DNA of 64,000 nucleotides from Limosilactobacillus fermentum (GCF_013394085.1 NZ_CP040910.1:1533112-1597111); one strand, 5' to 3'. Shown: positions 41,091-52,440, counted from the stretch's first letter. The notes: a model not told the origin generated them from the sequence alone. Numbers and translations are program-made.

Positions 41091-41534
41091 TTAGATTAAG
41101 TTAGTAATGTCGAGTACTTCAGGCTTTTGAGCTGCTTGGTTGTGGCTTTCACCAGCGTAAACGTGCAGCTTCATCCCCATCTTCCGACCAAGCGAGGTGT
41201 GAGGAAGCATCCCCTTGATAGTTTGTTCAACCATCTTTTCAGGATCCTTAGCTAAGAAGTCACCGGCCGTGCGTTGCTTCAAACCACCCGGGTGGTTGGA
41301 GTGACGGTAGTAGATCTTCCCAGTTGCCTTCTTACCAGTTAACTTAACTTCTGCGGCGTTGATAACGATCACGTAGTCACCGGTGTCAACGTGCGGAGTG
41401 AAGGTTGGCTTGTTCTTACCGCGTAAAATAGATGCGACAGTAGAAGCCAAACGACCAAGGGAAATGCCCTTAGCATCAACAACGTACCACTTACGGTCAA
41501 CTTGACCAGGTTTTGCCATGTATGTCGTTCTCAC
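41091..41534 (-). CDS. rplM: 50S ribosomal protein L13
   Basis: The 147 residues have [21 protein letters not shown] at the N-terminus and the signature [20 protein letters not shown]. It is co-transcribed with rpsI. The 106-base gap to truA upstream leaves room for a separate promoter, and repeated ACGAG... pairing around 41575-41635 hints at leader structure. Confidence 0.98.
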   Translation of the reverse strand: MRTTYMAKPGQVDRKWYVVDAKGISLGRLASTVASILRGKNKPTFTPHVDTGDYVIVINAAEVKLTGKKATGKIYYRHSNHPGGLKQRTAGDFLAKDPEKMVEQTIKGMLPHTSLGRKMGMKLHVYAGESHNQAAQKPEVLDITNLI

Positions 41535-41640
41535 GATTAAGTTCCTCCAATATTTGTCTTTCTTTTACAATAAATTGTGTACCGAGTAATTTATGGAAAA
41601 GAAATACCATTTAGTAGTTTACTCGTTAAACCCGTTGGCG

Positions 41641-42417
41641 TCAATCATTTTGTGAATTCGCCGGGGAATCATAGGTCACTTCCACCAGGTATAAGCCACT
41701 GGCCGGCGCCGTTCCCCGGGCGAGATCGCGGTTCTTGGCCTTCATTACCCGCATAACGTCATCGACGGGGCGGCGGCCGTTACCAATCTCCAGTAAGAAG
41801 GCCACCATAATCCGGACCTGGTTATACAAAAAACCATTACCAACGAAGTCAAAGACCACCTCGTCGTTTTCTTCATCCCGAACCACGGTTACCTCATCGA
41901 TGCGGCGAACGTTGCTGGTCGCTTGCGACCCAGAGGCAACAAAGGAGGTGAAGTCGTGTTCACCAACGAAGTCCTGGGCCGCTGTTTGCATCCGTTCAAC
42001 GTCGACCGGGTACTTGTAATGGCCGGTGTAATTGCGCTTAAAGGGGTTGGTGAACTCCCCCCCCACCACCCGGTAGCGGTAGCGCTTATGGTGGGCATCA
42101 AAGCGGGCGTGAAAGTCCGGCGCCACTTCTGTTGCCTCCTTCACCAAGACGTCGAGGGGGAGGCTTGAATTCAGGGCCCGCACCAAGGACGGCCCCGGAA
42201 TTTGGTATGGTAAGTCAAAGTGGGCGACCTGACCGAGGGCGTGAACGCCAGCGTCGGTACGTCCGGAACCGAAGACCATTAGCGGCGGTTGTGGTTTTTT
42301 AGCGATCTTATTAACGGCCCGTTCGAGGACCTGCTGAACGGTTCGTTCGCCGGGCTGGACCTGAAAGCCAGCAAAGTTACTGCCGTCGTAGGCAAAGGTT
42401 ATCTTATAACGGTGCAC
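41641..42417 (-). CDS. truA: tRNA pseudouridine synthase A (positions 38-40)
   Basis: The 258 residues modify U38-U40 in tRNA anticodon stems. The catalytic aspartate is in VFGSGRTDAGVHALGQ. YKITFAYDGSNFAGFQVQP and FLYNQVRIMVAFLLEIG are further family motifs. It lies last in the ecfA1-ecfA2-ecfT-truA unit. Confidence 0.96.
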   Translation of the reverse strand: MHRYKITFAYDGSNFAGFQVQPGERTVQQVLERAVNKIAKKPQPPLMVFGSGRTDAGVHALGQVAHFDLPYQIPGPSLVRALNSSLPLDVLVKEATEVAPDFHARFDAHHKRYRYRVVGGEFTNPFKRNYTGHYKYPVDVERMQTAAQDFVGEHDFTSFVASGSQATSNVRRIDEVTVVRDEENDEVVFDFVGNGFLYNQVRIMVAFLLEIGNGRRPVDDVMRVMKAKNRDLARGTAPASGLYLVEVTYDSPANSQND

Positions 42418-42432
42418 AAGAAACGTCCTTTC

Positions 42433-43236
42433 TTAAAGCAAAATCCGGGCAACAAAGAAGAGCACTGACACTATCACCACCACCGCCAGCGCAATGCTGT
42501 CGGGGCGCCGCCAGGTTAATTGACGGTAGCGGGTCCGCTCCTGATCTGGATCGTAGCCACGGGCCTCCATGGCCACCGCCAGATCCTCGGCTCGCCGGAA
42601 GGCCCCGACAAACAGGGGCACCATGATTGGCACCATGCGCTTGACCCGGGTGTAGACACTCCCGGAGGTGAAATCCACCCCCCGGGCCTGCTGGGCCTTA
42701 ACAATCGTGTTAACTTCATCCATGATCGTCGGAATAAAGCGCAGGGCAATTGAAATCATCATTGCAATCTGATTGACCGGCACTTTGATTTTCTTAAGCG
42801 GCTTCATTAACGACTCAATGGCATCGGCTAGCCGTAACGGTGGCGTGGTCGCGGTTAGAACCGTTGAGGCTAAGACAATCAAAATAAACCGGGCGAGAAT
42901 CACGAGGGCCTGGTTGATCCCCCCACTAGTGATCGCCATCAAGCCCCAGTGCCAGTAAACGTGGCCCCCCGATGAAAAGAGGACCTGGATAGCAATTGTC
43001 AGCCCGATTACCCACAGCAGCGGTTTAAGCCCCGCCCAATACATTTTCAGTGGAACCTTTGAAAGCCCAATCATGGCGCCTAGCATCGCCACCAAGAGTA
43101 GGTAGGTTAACGGGCCCTTCGCAAAGAAAATAATGACCACGTACCAAAAACAGGTCACTAACTTTAAGCGCGGATCCAAGCGGTGCAAGACGGAGTCGAC
43201 GGGGACAAAGCTCCCAAACAAGACGCGGCTATTCAT
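42433..43236 (-). CDS. ecfT: ECF transporter transmembrane component EcfT
   Basis: The 267 residues have about six membrane helices. Two coupling motifs face the ATPases: KAQQARGVDF and AMEARGYDPD, both with the A-R-G core. It forms the vitamin and micronutrient uptake complex with EcfA1 and EcfA2 and exchangeable S components encoded elsewhere. The ATG at 43236 lies inside the ecfA2 stop region (GATGAATAG). Confidence 0.95.
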   Translation of the reverse strand: MNSRVLFGSFVPVDSVLHRLDPRLKLVTCFWYVVIIFFAKGPLTYLLLVAMLGAMIGLSKVPLKMYWAGLKPLLWVIGLTIAIQVLFSSGGHVYWHWGLMAITSGGINQALVILARFILIVLASTVLTATTPPLRLADAIESLMKPLKKIKVPVNQIAMMISIALRFIPTIMDEVNTIVKAQQARGVDFTSGSVYTRVKRMVPIMVPLFVGAFRRAEDLAVAMEARGYDPDQERTRYRQLTWRRPDSIALAVVVIVSVLFFVARILL

Positions 43237-44095
43237 CGTTGTCAGCACCCCCTAACTGCGTGGCCAGTCGATCGGCTAGTTGGTTTAACGAGAGCGGCGC
43301 CCCTACTTCAACCCCCGCTTGCTTCAGCCGATGGGCAAACCGAACCGACTGGGGAGCCTGAAGGTGGTTTTTTTGAAGCAAGTCAGGGTCGGCAAACAGG
43401 TCAGCCGGGCGTCCATCAAAGACTAGACTCCCTTGGTTTAACACCAACACCTGTTGAGCCAAACGAGCTACCTGGTCCATTTGGTGGGTGATCATCAGAA
43501 CCGTCACCCCCTGTTGGTGCAGCTTTTCCACTAGGGTTAAGAGCTCCTCTTGACCAGCCGGATCAAGCCCCGCGGTCGGCTCATCGAGGATCAAGACGTC
43601 GGGTTCCATCGCTAAGACCCCCGCTAAGGCGACCCGCCGCATCTGCCCCCCCGAAAGCTCCAAGGGGCTGTGTTGCAAACGGTCTGCGGGGAAGTTAAGG
43701 GCGGTTAAGGCACGGTTAGCCGCTTGCTTGGCCTCCTCGGCATCCTTCCCCAGGTTCTGGGGGCCAAAGGCGACGTCTTCGATTACGGTCGGGGCGAAGA
43801 GCTGTTTTTCCGGAAATTGAAAAACATACCCTACCCGGCGGTGGACGTTAATCAGATCCTTTTTAGCGGTCTGGGAATCAATGGTCAAGTCACCAACCTG
43901 GATCGACCCGCTGGTGGGTAAGATCAGGGCGTCCACCATCTGCATCAGCGTCGACTTACCGCTCCCGGTGTGACCAATAATGGCGGCCGTTGTCCCGCTG
44001 GGGATGGTGGCACTCAGATCAACCACCGCCTGAGTTCCCTGCTCATCAGCCCCCTGGTACCGGTAGCCTACTTGATTGAACTTAACTTCTGCCAT
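43229..44095 (-). CDS. ecfA2: ECF transporter ATP-binding protein EcfA2
   Basis: The 288 residues have Walker A IGHTGSGKSTLM, the Q-loop in VFQFPEKQLFAPTV, signature LSGGQMRR and Walker B VLILDEPTAGLDP. The ATG at 44095 lies within the end of ecfA1; a GTG two codons earlier is possible. It pairs with EcfA1 as a heterodimer. Confidence 0.94.
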   Translation of the reverse strand: MAEVKFNQVGYRYQGADEQGTQAVVDLSATIPSGTTAAIIGHTGSGKSTLMQMVDALILPTSGSIQVGDLTIDSQTAKKDLINVHRRVGYVFQFPEKQLFAPTVIEDVAFGPQNLGKDAEEAKQAANRALTALNFPADRLQHSPLELSGGQMRRVALAGVLAMEPDVLILDEPTAGLDPAGQEELLTLVEKLHQQGVTVLMITHQMDQVARLAQQVLVLNQGSLVFDGRPADLFADPDLLQKNHLQAPQSVRFAHRLKQAGVEVGAPLSLNQLADRLATQLGGADNDE

Positions 44096-44904
44096 ATCCA
44101 CTTCACCATTTCGTCTTCCGTACTAATCTCCCTTGGAATGGCGATCCCCCGGGTCGCCAACGCCTCCTTGAGGGTCACTAAAAAGGTGGGGGCCAGTTGA
44201 TGGGTTTCCATCAACTGACGATCCTGCATCAATTCTTTGGGGTCGCCATCGACCACTAACCGTCCCCCGTCGATCATAATCATCTGGTCAGCCAAGCGGG
44301 CCTCTTCGGTGTCGTGAGTAATTGAAAGAATGGTTAGGTTTCCGGTTTGGTGCAGTCGTTTTAGCAGGGTCATGATCTGCTCTTTTCCTTCCGGATCAAG
44401 CATTGCTGTTACTTCATCAACGATTAAGACCTTCGGGTGCAGGGCCAAGGCGCCGGCCAGGGCCACCCGCTGCTTTTGTCCCCCCGATAACTGGGCGGGC
44501 TCCCGGTCAGCAAAGGCTGTCATCTCGACTTGCGCTAGGGCCTGATCAACCCGTTCTTGCATTTCAGCCCGGGGAAGACGCTGGTTTTCAAGTCCAAAGG
44601 CAACGTCATCGGCTACGGTGGTCCCAACAAATTGATTATCTGGGTTTTGAAAGACAAAAGCCACCCGTTGGTGAACGGCAGTTAAGTTATCCACCGTTAC
44701 CGGTAGCCCATCGACGGTAATCTCCCCGGCCGCCAACGGCAACAAGCCATCAATTAAGCGGGCCAAGGTGGACTTGCCGGAGCCGTTGTGCCCCACGATC
44801 GCTAACCACCGCCCAGCCGGAACCGAGAAGCTAACCCCCTCTAGCGCCGGCGCCTCACTACCGGGGTAGGTAAAGGTGGCGTTTTTTACTTCAATCATCG
44901 CCAA
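44068..44904 (-). CDS. ecfA1: ECF transporter ATP-binding protein EcfA1
   Basis: The 278 residues have Walker A VGHNGSGKSTLA, VFQNPDNQFVGTTVADDV, LSGGQKQR and Walker B VLIVDEVTAMLDP. The last has Val where most ABC proteins have Pro. TTG at 44904, nine bases after AGGAGG, is the likely start; ATG at 44898 is the alternative. It begins the ECF operon downstream of rplQ. Confidence 0.94.
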   Translation of the reverse strand: MAMIEVKNATFTYPGSEAPALEGVSFSVPAGRWLAIVGHNGSGKSTLARLIDGLLPLAAGEITVDGLPVTVDNLTAVHQRVAFVFQNPDNQFVGTTVADDVAFGLENQRLPRAEMQERVDQALAQVEMTAFADREPAQLSGGQKQRVALAGALALHPKVLIVDEVTAMLDPEGKEQIMTLLKRLHQTGNLTILSITHDTEEARLADQMIMIDGGRLVVDGDPKELMQDRQLMETHQLAPTFLVTLKEALATRGIAIPREISTEDEMVKWIWQKLSSIK

Positions 44905-44968
44905 GCGTATTTTCCTCCTCTGGCTTTCAGTATCTTAACCATTCTAGCAAATTTTCGCGTAAATAAAA

Positions 44969-45066
44969 AATCACTTACGAATGGGGCGCGCCGTTTCCGA
45001 CCTTCAAGCTAGACTAGAAGCAATGCTTCACCATCGTAGCGCTCTATACCACCAAACGTAGTGATT
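44969..45066 (-). terminator. Long terminator-like hairpin after rplQ
   Basis: AATCACTTACG (44969-44979) pairs with CGTAGTGATT (45057-45066) with one bulge, and the minus strand then runs into T6. About 77 bases lie in the loop, including the inner hairpin GAAGCAATGCTTC (45017-45029). It is unusually long for a terminator and may be a structured leader of the ECF operon as well. Confidence 0.5.
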
Positions 45067-45094
45067 CTTTATTACGTATTTAACTTAATCTCGC

Positions 45095-45475
45095 TTAGAC
45101 AAGTTCCAAGATAACCATCTTGGCACCGTCCCCACGCCGCGGCATGGTCTTGAGGATCCGAGTGTAACCACCGTTACGGTCAGCGTACTTCGGTGCAATG
45201 TCCTCAAACAGGTTTTGCAAAGCGGATTGGATCTTGATGTCATCGCCATCTTCCTTAACGTCAGCAACGACGTTCCGGACAAAGGCAGCAGCCTTCCGGC
45301 GGGAAGCAAGGTCGCCCTTCTTGGCCAGGGTGATCATTTGATCCATGGTCTTGCGAACTTCCTTCGCGCGTGGTTCAGTGGTGGTGATAGAACCATTAAC
45401 GATGAGGCTCGTCGTCAAATCACGTAATAAAGCCTTCCGTTGTGAACTGGTCCGTCCCAATTTACGGTAACTCAT
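45095..45475 (-). CDS. rplQ: 50S ribosomal protein L17
   Basis: The 126 residues have [18 protein letters not shown] and the ending [12 protein letters not shown], both typical. It is the last gene of the alpha operon, 32 bases after rpoA. Confidence 0.98.
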   Translation of the reverse strand: MSYRKLGRTSSQRKALLRDLTTSLIVNGSITTTEPRAKEVRKTMDQMITLAKKGDLASRRKAAAFVRNVVADVKEDGDDIKIQSALQNLFEDIAPKYADRNGGYTRILKTMPRRGDGAKMVILELV

Positions 45476-45507
45476 GAAGTGTTCCCTCCTTTAATTTAAA
45501 TAATTAA

Positions 45508-46452
45508 TTAATCTTCTTGGCGAAAACCAACGCCAAGTTCAGCCAACTTGAGCTTGATTTCATCCAATGACTTCGTCCCAAGGTTCCGAACCTTCATCAT
45601 GTCGGCTTCGGTCCGTTCAGTTAAGTCCTTTACGGTTTGGATGTCAGCACGCTTCAAACAGTTGTATGAACGTACAGACAGGTCAAGTTCTTCGATGGTC
45701 TTGTCAAGCACCTTTTCTTGGTGGGTTTCTTCCCGTTCAACCATCACTTGAGTTACTTGTGCTTCTTCGGTGAGGTTGACGAACATCGTCAGGTGTTCAG
45801 TGAGGATCTTAGCAGCAAGACTGATTGCTTCGGTTGGCGTTAAGGAACCATTAGTCCAAACGTCAAGGGTCAGCTTATCGTAGTCGTTGCTTTGCCCCAC
45901 CCGGGTGTTTTCCACCGTGTAGTTAACACGTTCGATCGGGGTGTAGATGGAATCAATTGGTAAGACACCAATTGCCAAGCCCTCCATACGAGTCTTGTTA
46001 TCATCAGCAGATGAGTAACCACGACCCTTATCAGCGGTCATCTTAACGTGCAATTCGGCACCGTCGGAAACCGTCGCAATGTGAAGGTCAGAGTTCAGGA
46101 TAGTAACATCGCCGTCACCTTGGATGTCGGCAGCCGTTACTTCGGCCGGACCCTTAACGTCAATTTCAAGGTCCTTAGCGTCCTCAGAATCAATCTTTAA
46201 AGCAACTTGCTTTAAGTTCAAGATAATCTGCGTAACGTCTTCCGTAACCCCTTGAACCGTGCTGAATTCATGCAGAACACCATCAATTTGAATGCTGGTG
46301 ATGGCTGCCCCTGGCAGGGATGCCAGCATAACACGCCGAAGAGAGTTACCCAGAGTCGTCCCGTAACCGCGTTCCAACGGTTCTACGACAAACTTACCGT
46401 AGTTGTCTGTTTCTTCAACTTTGTGGATGTTTGGTTTTTCAAATTCGATCAT
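45508..46452 (-). CDS. rpoA: RNA polymerase alpha subunit
   Basis: The 314 residues comprise the N-terminal dimerisation domain ([17 protein letters not shown]), a linker and the C-terminal domain that binds UP elements and activators ([20 protein letters not shown], then [15 protein letters not shown]). Length is standard for lactobacilli. It lies in the conserved rpsK-rpoA-rplQ order. Confidence 0.99.
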   Translation of the reverse strand: MIEFEKPNIHKVEETDNYGKFVVEPLERGYGTTLGNSLRRVMLASLPGAAITSIQIDGVLHEFSTVQGVTEDVTQIILNLKQVALKIDSEDAKDLEIDVKGPAEVTAADIQGDGDVTILNSDLHIATVSDGAELHVKMTADKGRGYSSADDNKTRMEGLAIGVLPIDSIYTPIERVNYTVENTRVGQSNDYDKLTLDVWTNGSLTPTEAISLAAKILTEHLTMFVNLTEEAQVTQVMVEREETHQEKVLDKTIEELDLSVRSYNCLKRADIQTVKDLTERTEADMMKVRNLGTKSLDEIKLKLAELGVGFRQED

Positions 46453-46534
46453 TCTACTCTGTTACCCCTTTCAAAACGTGAATCGTATTCTGTAAAAGGC
46501 ACCTGGCCGATTAAAACATCGCCGTAGATGCACA

Positions 46535-46924
46535 TTAAACACGACGACGCTTTGGAGGACGAGAACCGTTGTGTGGTACTGGAGTTACGTCCCGAATGGC
46601 AGTAACTTCAAGACCAGTTGTTTGAAGTGCCCGGATGGCAGATTCACGACCGGAACCTGGCCCCTTAACTTCAACTTCGACGGTCTTCATACCGTGTTCC
46701 ATTGCTTGCTTAGCAGCGGCTTCAGAAGCCATTTGTGCAGCAAATGGAGTTGACTTACGACTACCCTTGAAGCCAAGGACCCCGGCAGAGGACCAAGCAA
46801 CTGCGTTCCCTTGAACATCGGTAATCATAATCAGAGTGTTGTTGAACGTTGAGTGGATGTGGGCAACACCAGTTTCAATGTTCTTCTTTACCCGACGCTT
46901 ACGCGTACCCTTTTTGGTTGCCAT
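46535..46924 (-). CDS. rpsK: 30S ribosomal protein S11
   Basis: The 129 residues have [17 protein letters not shown] and [15 protein letters not shown] at the C-terminus. S11 forms part of the platform near the E-site mRNA. It is separated from rpsM by 31 bases. Confidence 0.98.
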   Translation of the reverse strand: MATKKGTRKRRVKKNIETGVAHIHSTFNNTLIMITDVQGNAVAWSSAGVLGFKGSRKSTPFAAQMASEAAAKQAMEHGMKTVEVEVKGPGSGRESAIRALQTTGLEVTAIRDVTPVPHNGSRPPKRRRV

Positions 46925-46955
46925 AGATTAACTAACCTCCTTTTCTAAATAATGA

Positions 46956-47321
46956 TTACTTCTTCTTGCCGGCAATGGCAACGGCCTTCCCCTTACGAGT
47001 CCGGGCGTTGTTCTTCGTGTGTTGACCACGAACTGGTAACCCATGACGGTGACGCATGCCACGGTAAGAGCCGATTTCTTGAAGACGCTTGATGTTGAGG
47101 GATACTTCACGGCGAAGGTCACCTTCAACCTTGATTTGGTCAACTTCTGCACGGATCTTTTCTTCTTGATCCGGCGTTAAGTCGCGAACCCGAATGTCTT
47201 CGGAAACCCCAGCGTTAGCCAGGATCTTTTGTGCAGTCGTGTTCCCAATCCCAAAAATGTAAGTTAAGCCGATTACGATTCGCTTGTCACGAGGTAAATC
47301 GACACCTGCGATACGAGCCAT
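46956..47321 (-). CDS. rpsM: 30S ribosomal protein S13
   Basis: The 121 residues begin [21 protein letters not shown] and show [21 protein letters not shown] and a lysine-rich tail that contacts P-site tRNA. It is followed by rpsK. Confidence 0.98.
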   Translation of the reverse strand: MARIAGVDLPRDKRIVIGLTYIFGIGNTTAQKILANAGVSEDIRVRDLTPDQEEKIRAEVDQIKVEGDLRREVSLNIKRLQEIGSYRGMRHRHGLPVRGQHTKNNARTRKGKAVAIAGKKK

Positions 47322-47346
47322 TTTGACACCTCCGTCCTATTCTAAA

Positions 47347-47463
47347 TTACTTGCCTTGGCGTTGCTTGTGCTTTGGGTTAATGCAGATAACCATAACCCG
47401 GCCGCGACGCTTAACAATCTTGCAGCTATCGCACATCCGTTTTACTGATGGTCGTACTTTCAT
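47347..47463 (-). CDS. rpmJ: 50S ribosomal protein L36
   Basis: The 38 residues start [15 protein letters not shown]. The zinc ligands C11, C14, C27 and H32 are all present, so this is the zinc-binding (C+) form. It lies between infA and rpsM, with AGGAGG upstream of the ATG at 47463. Confidence 0.97.
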   Translation of the reverse strand: MKVRPSVKRMCDSCKIVKRRGRVMVICINPKHKQRQGK

Positions 47464-47500
47464 TGTAAATAATCCTCCTAAAAGATCTTTAGACTAAGTC

Positions 47501-47719
47501 TTATTTGAAGCGGAAAGTAATCCGGCCCTTGGTCAGATCATATGGAGACATTTCCACCCGAACCCGGTCCCCAGGTAAAATCTTGATGTAGTGCATCCGA
47601 ATCTTACCGGAAACGTGGGCCAGAATTTCAACCCCATTTTCCAATTCAACTTTAAACATTGCGTTCGGTAAGGTTTCAGTAACCTTACCCTCGACTTCGA
47701 TAACATCGGCCTTTGCCAC
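47501..47719 (-). CDS. infA: Translation initiation factor IF-1
   Basis: The 72 residues form one S1-type OB fold ([26 protein letters not shown], then [21 protein letters not shown]). IF-1 sits in the A site during initiation. It stands between adk and rpmJ as in other Firmicutes. Confidence 0.98.
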   Translation of the reverse strand: MAKADVIEVEGKVTETLPNAMFKVELENGVEILAHVSGKIRMHYIKILPGDRVRVEMSPYDLTKGRITFRFK

Positions 47720-47860
47720 TGAATGGTTCCTCCTCGCCGTCTCGATTTAATATTACTATTACTTACGTAAAAAGGGTGGAAGACAACCGTCTCCCACGAA
47801 AACTAGATAAACCTTGTGTATTCTACCACGGTAAGGGTGAATGCGCAAGGTAAACCTCGC

Positions 47861-48532
<672 letters not shown>

Positions 48533-48541
48533 TTATGGCTA

Positions 48542-49840
48542 CTATTCATGGATAAACCCAATGTATTCACGCTTCATCGTCAACCCGTTTAGTTGCCGGA
48601 CGACGTCCAAGGCGATTTGGACGACGATCAGTAAACTCGTTCCCCCAAGCCCGATTGATTGGCTTAAGTTCCAAACGTTGGAAGCAATCAATGGAATCAG
48701 AGAAATCAGGCCCAAGAAAAGGGACCCAACGGTCGATAGCCGCATCAGGAGCCCCGAGACAAAGTCTTGGGTCCCCTTCCCCGGCCAAACCCCCGAAATG
48801 TAGGAGCCTTGCTTTTGCAAGTTTTCGGCTAATTTTTCCGGGTTAACCTGAACGAAGGCGTAGAAGAAGGTAAACACAACGATCAAGAAGATGTACAGGG
48901 TTATCCCGGGACCCGATTGAAGGTTAAAGATACTGGTCATAACTTGGTACCAAGTATCCCCGGAATGATTTTGCTGAAAGGCCATTAAGATCGTTTGCGG
49001 CGTCGAAATAACCGAACCGGCAAAGATAACCGGGATCACCCCGGAAACGTTAATCTTTAATGGCAGGTAGCTATTGGCCGGCGAGACGGTCGTCCGCCGG
49101 GTGTACTGAATCGGCAAACGCCGTTCAGCTTGCTGAACCCACGTTACAAAGGCAACGATGATCAGCAAAGCCACCACAACCAGCGCAATGAACCCGATGC
49201 CCATCCAAAGGGCACTCCCGGATTCGCCAGTGATTTGATCCGTCCACAACTGCTGGATTGCGCTTGGCATCTGGGCGATGATCCCGGCAAAGATCAACAT
49301 GGAAACCCCGTTCCCAAGTCCCCGCTCGGTAATCATGTCCCCCATCCAGGTCGCAAACATTGTTCCAGCCGTCAGGATGAGACCAATCGTGAGGTAGGCC
49401 TTCATCCCCGGATTATTCACCAGTTTAATGGTGGAGAGGGCGTTGAACCCGGCGGTGATCCCGATCGACTGGACAAAGCCCAACACAATCGTTAACCACC
49501 TAGTCGCCTGGTTTAATTTCCGCCGTCCAACTTCACCCTGTTTTGACCATTCAACGAACTTCGGCACGATGTCCATTTGTAGCAGTTGAACGACAATTTG
49601 GGCCGTAATATACGGCGAAACCCCCATCGCAAAGAGGGAGTAGTTTTCCAAACCCCCACCACTAAAGGTATTAAGAATAGATGCTAATCCCGATGACGAG
49701 AGTTGCTGCAAGGCCGCAGCGTTAACTCCCGGAACGGTGATCGAAGCTCCCAACCGGTAAACAATCAACACGAACAGGGTAAAGAAGATCCGGTGTCGAA
49801 TTTCTTTGACCCGGAACGCGTTTTTGACGGTTGTGAACAT
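48542..49840 (-). CDS. secY: Protein translocase channel SecY
   Basis: The 432 residues form ten membrane helices. Recognisable regions are RLGASITVPGVNA, the plug and helix 2 segment NTFSGGGLENYSLFAMGVSPYI, and FTWVQQAERRLPIQY in the cytoplasmic loop that binds ribosome and SecA. It is the export channel for most secreted proteins. It follows rplO directly. Confidence 0.98.
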   Translation of the reverse strand: MFTTVKNAFRVKEIRHRIFFTLFVLIVYRLGASITVPGVNAAALQQLSSSGLASILNTFSGGGLENYSLFAMGVSPYITAQIVVQLLQMDIVPKFVEWSKQGEVGRRKLNQATRWLTIVLGFVQSIGITAGFNALSTIKLVNNPGMKAYLTIGLILTAGTMFATWMGDMITERGLGNGVSMLIFAGIIAQMPSAIQQLWTDQITGESGSALWMGIGFIALVVVALLIIVAFVTWVQQAERRLPIQYTRRTTVSPANSYLPLKINVSGVIPVIFAGSVISTPQTILMAFQQNHSGDTWYQVMTSIFNLQSGPGITLYIFLIVVFTFFYAFVQVNPEKLAENLQKQGSYISGVWPGKGTQDFVSGLLMRLSTVGSLFLGLISLIPLIASNVWNLSQSIGLGGTSLLIVVQIALDVVRQLNGLTMKREYIGFIHE

Positions 49841-50275
49841 TTAGATCACCTCAGTCGTACCACCGGCAGCTTCAATTGCCTTAACGGCTGAAGCAGAGAA
49901 CTTGTTAGCCTTAACGGTCAGCTTCTTTTCAAGCTTCCCAGTTGCCAAAACCTTAACGCCACTCTTAACGTTCTTGATCACGCCGTTTGCAACCAGAACT
50001 TCTGGCGTAACTTCAGCGCCGTCTTCGAATTGGTTAAGCGTCGTCAGGGAAACAAGGGCGAAGTCTTTGTGGTTCATGCTGGTGAAACCACGCTTTGGCT
50101 TTTGCCGGTAGAGAGGCATTTGGCCCCCTTCAAACCCAAGACGGGTCTTACCGTGCGCCTTTTGACCCTTCGTCCCACGACCAGAAGTGAAACCGTGACC
50201 GGAAGAAAGGCCACGACCCTTACGAAGCCGCTTGAAACGTGAGCCAGCAACAGGCTTTAATTCGTTTAATTGCAT
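49841..50275 (-). CDS. rplO: 50S ribosomal protein L15
   Basis: The 144 residues show [20 protein letters not shown], the Gly-Arg-rich [15 protein letters not shown] and [17 protein letters not shown]. The stop codon directly adjoins the secY ATG. Confidence 0.98.
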   Translation of the reverse strand: MQLNELKPVAGSRFKRLRKGRGLSSGHGFTSGRGTKGQKAHGKTRLGFEGGQMPLYRQKPKRGFTSMNHKDFALVSLTTLNQFEDGAEVTPEVLVANGVIKNVKSGVKVLATGKLEKKLTVKANKFSASAVKAIEAAGGTTEVI

Positions 50276-50306
50276 TAGTTGGCACCTCCTTATTTGATTT
50301 TGTTTT

Positions 50307-50489
50307 TTACTTAACTTCCTCGATGGAAACTAAGTGCGCAACCTTAAAGATTGCACCACGAGTAGCCGCGTTATCTGGGAGGATAACGGAGCTGTGAAGC
50401 TTGCCCAGCCCCAGAGCCTTAACGGTCCGGCGTTGAGTCGGCTGACGGTGGGCAACACTGCGGATTAAAGTAACTTTAACTTTAGCCAT
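50307..50489 (-). CDS. rpmD: 50S ribosomal protein L30
   Basis: The 60 residues are [19 protein letters not shown] onward, with [18 protein letters not shown]. The ATG at 50489 gives the usual length; the open frame continues upstream to 50558 only by chance overlap with rpsE. Confidence 0.97.
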   Translation of the reverse strand: MAKVKVTLIRSVAHRQPTQRRTVKALGLGKLHSSVILPDNAATRGAIFKVAHLVSIEEVK

Positions 50490-50502
50490 GTTTGGTGTCC
50501 TC

Positions 50503-51012
50503 CTATTCTGCCAGGTGGTCAACGGATGTGCCGCGCAGCTTGGAAACTTCTTCGGCACTCTTCAAGGCCTTGAGACCTTCAAAAGTAGCACGAACAACGT
50601 TGATCGGCGTGTTGGAACCTAACCGCTTTGAGGTAACGTCGTTAACCCCTGCAAGTTCCATCACGTTACGAACGGCCCCACCGGCGGTAACCCCGGAACC
50701 TTCAACGGCTGGCTTTAACATGATCTTCCCACCGCCGTAAGTACCGATAACTTCGTGCGGAATGGTCGTTCCAACGGTTGGAACCTTGATCAGATTCTTT
50801 TGAGCGGCTGCAGAAGCCTTGCGGATTGCTTCCGGAACTTCTTGGGCCTTCCCAGTACCGAAGCCGACGTGGCCATTGTGGTCACCGACAACCACGAGGG
50901 CTGCAAAGCGGAGACGACGACCACCCTTAACAACCTTGGTAATCCGGTTGATGGAAACAACTTGATCGTCAAGATCCAACTTAGCTGGATCAATGTATGA
51001 TGATGATGCCAT
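50503..51012 (-). CDS. rpsE: 30S ribosomal protein S5
   Basis: The 169 residues start [19 protein letters not shown] at the ATG at 51012, preceded by GGGAGG. The double-stranded-RNA-binding N-domain has [35 protein letters not shown]-type sequence follows. It lies between rplR and rpmD. Confidence 0.97.
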   Translation of the reverse strand: MASSSYIDPAKLDLDDQVVSINRITKVVKGGRRLRFAALVVVGDHNGHVGFGTGKAQEVPEAIRKASAAAQKNLIKVPTVGTTIPHEVIGTYGGGKIMLKPAVEGSGVTAGGAVRNVMELAGVNDVTSKRLGSNTPINVVRATFEGLKALKSAEEVSKLRGTSVDHLAE

Positions 51013-51034
51013 TACGGGTAATTCCTCCCTTTCC

Positions 51035-51400
51035 TTAGAATTGAAGCCCGTTTTCACGAGCGGCTTCTGCTAAAGCTTGTACCCGACCATGGTAAAGGTA
51101 ACCCCCACGGTCAAACACAACAGTGGTAACGTTCTTTTCAACCCCACGCTTAGCGATCAGGGCACCAACACCGGCAGCTTGTTCGGTCTTAGTCTTACCA
51201 CTTACTTCAGTATCTTGGGTTGAGGCACTTGCGAGCGTCACACCCTTTACGTCATCAATTAATTGAGCGTAAATGTTTTTGTTAGAACGGTAAACACTTA
51301 AACGTGGGCGCTCTGCAGTACCAGAGATCTTACCGCGAACGCGCATGTGACGGCGTTGACGGATCTTGTTCTTGTCTGGTTTAGAAATCACAACTGTCAC
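51035..51400 (-). CDS. rplR: 50S ribosomal protein L18
   Basis: The 121 residues show the basic N-terminus [20 protein letters not shown] and [20 protein letters not shown]. It binds 5S rRNA together with L5. Confidence 0.98.
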   Translation of the reverse strand: MTVVISKPDKNKIRQRRHMRVRGKISGTAERPRLSVYRSNKNIYAQLIDDVKGVTLASASTQDTEVSGKTKTEQAAGVGALIAKRGVEKNVTTVVFDRGGYLYHGRVQALAEAARENGLQF

Positions 51401-51444
51401 CTCTTATTTTTAGATTAGTTTAACTTGCTGGTTGTAACCTATGA

Positions 51445-51981
51445 TTACTTACCAGTCTTACCTTCCTTGCGGACGATGTGTTCGTTTTCGTAACGAATAC
51501 CCTTACCCTTGTATGGTTCAGGTGAACGAACGGCACGAACTTCAGCAGCGAAGTCACCAACTTCTTGCTTGTCAATCCCACTGATTTCAATCGTGGTGTT
51601 GTCTGGAACAGCAACTTCCACTTCAGCAGGCTTCGTCATTTCAACTGGGTTAGAGTAACCAACAGTCAAGATCAACTTGTCACCCTTGAATTGGGCACGG
51701 TACCCAACCCCGACGAGCTTCAAGGTCTTCTTGAATCCATTAACGACCCCTTCAACCATGTTGTTAACGTTGGCGCGGGTAGTCCCGTGCAGGGCACGGA
51801 CCTTGTTATCTTCGCCAGAACGTTCGAACTTAACCACGTTGCCTTCAACGGACATCGTGATCAGCGGAGAAATTTCACGAGAAAGGGTCCCCTTTGGTCC
51901 CTTAACAGTAACCACGTTACCTTCTTGAGAAACTTCAACGCCTGCTGGCAAATCAATTTCCTTGTAACCAATACGACTCAT
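51445..51981 (-). CDS. rplF: 50S ribosomal protein L6
   Basis: The 178 residues begin [17 protein letters not shown]. The C-terminal signature [19 protein letters not shown] is clear. It is located at the factor-binding site of the large subunit. Confidence 0.98.
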   Translation of the reverse strand: MSRIGYKEIDLPAGVEVSQEGNVVTVKGPKGTLSREISPLITMSVEGNVVKFERSGEDNKVRALHGTTRANVNNMVEGVVNGFKKTLKLVGVGYRAQFKGDKLILTVGYSNPVEMTKPAEVEVAVPDNTTIEISGIDKQEVGDFAAEVRAVRSPEPYKGKGIRYENEHIVRKEGKTGK

Positions 51982-52009
51982 GCGTACACCTCCTTTGTTA
52001 GTTTATTTA

Positions 52010-52408
52010 TTACCAAATGTAGGCAACGACTTCGCCGCCGACCTTCTTAGCACGGGCAACCTTATCAGTAACCACGCCGTTGGACGTAGAAATGATGGCA
52101 ATCCCTAAGCCGTTTAAGACCTTCGGCACAGCGTCTGCCTTAACGTAGGAGCGAAGACCCGGCTTGGAAATCCGCTTTAAACCGGAAATAACGCGTTCGC
52201 CGTCTTGGCCGTACTTCAAGAATACGCGGATGATGCCTTGCTTGTTGTCTTCAACGTATTCAACATCGCGGATGAAACCTTCTTGCTTCAAGATTTCGGC
52301 GATGTCCTTCTTCATCTTGGATGCAGGTACTTCAACTGAATCGTGGTGTGCCATGTTGGCATTGCGGATCCGAGTTAAGAAATCTGCGATTGGATCACTC
52401 ATAGACAT
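52010..52408 (-). CDS. rpsH: 30S ribosomal protein S8
   Basis: The 132 residues begin [19 protein letters not shown] from the ATG at 52408, with GGAGG ten bases upstream; an ATG two codons later is also possible. The C-terminal rRNA-binding motif is [18 protein letters not shown]. In other bacteria S8 represses the spc operon. Confidence 0.97.
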   Translation of the reverse strand: MSMSDPIADFLTRIRNANMAHHDSVEVPASKMKKDIAEILKQEGFIRDVEYVEDNKQGIIRVFLKYGQDGERVISGLKRISKPGLRSYVKADAVPKVLNGLGIAIISTSNGVVTDKVARAKKVGGEVVAYIW

Positions 52409-52440
52409 CGATGTTTTTCCTCCTTTTGTCGGTGATTTGT

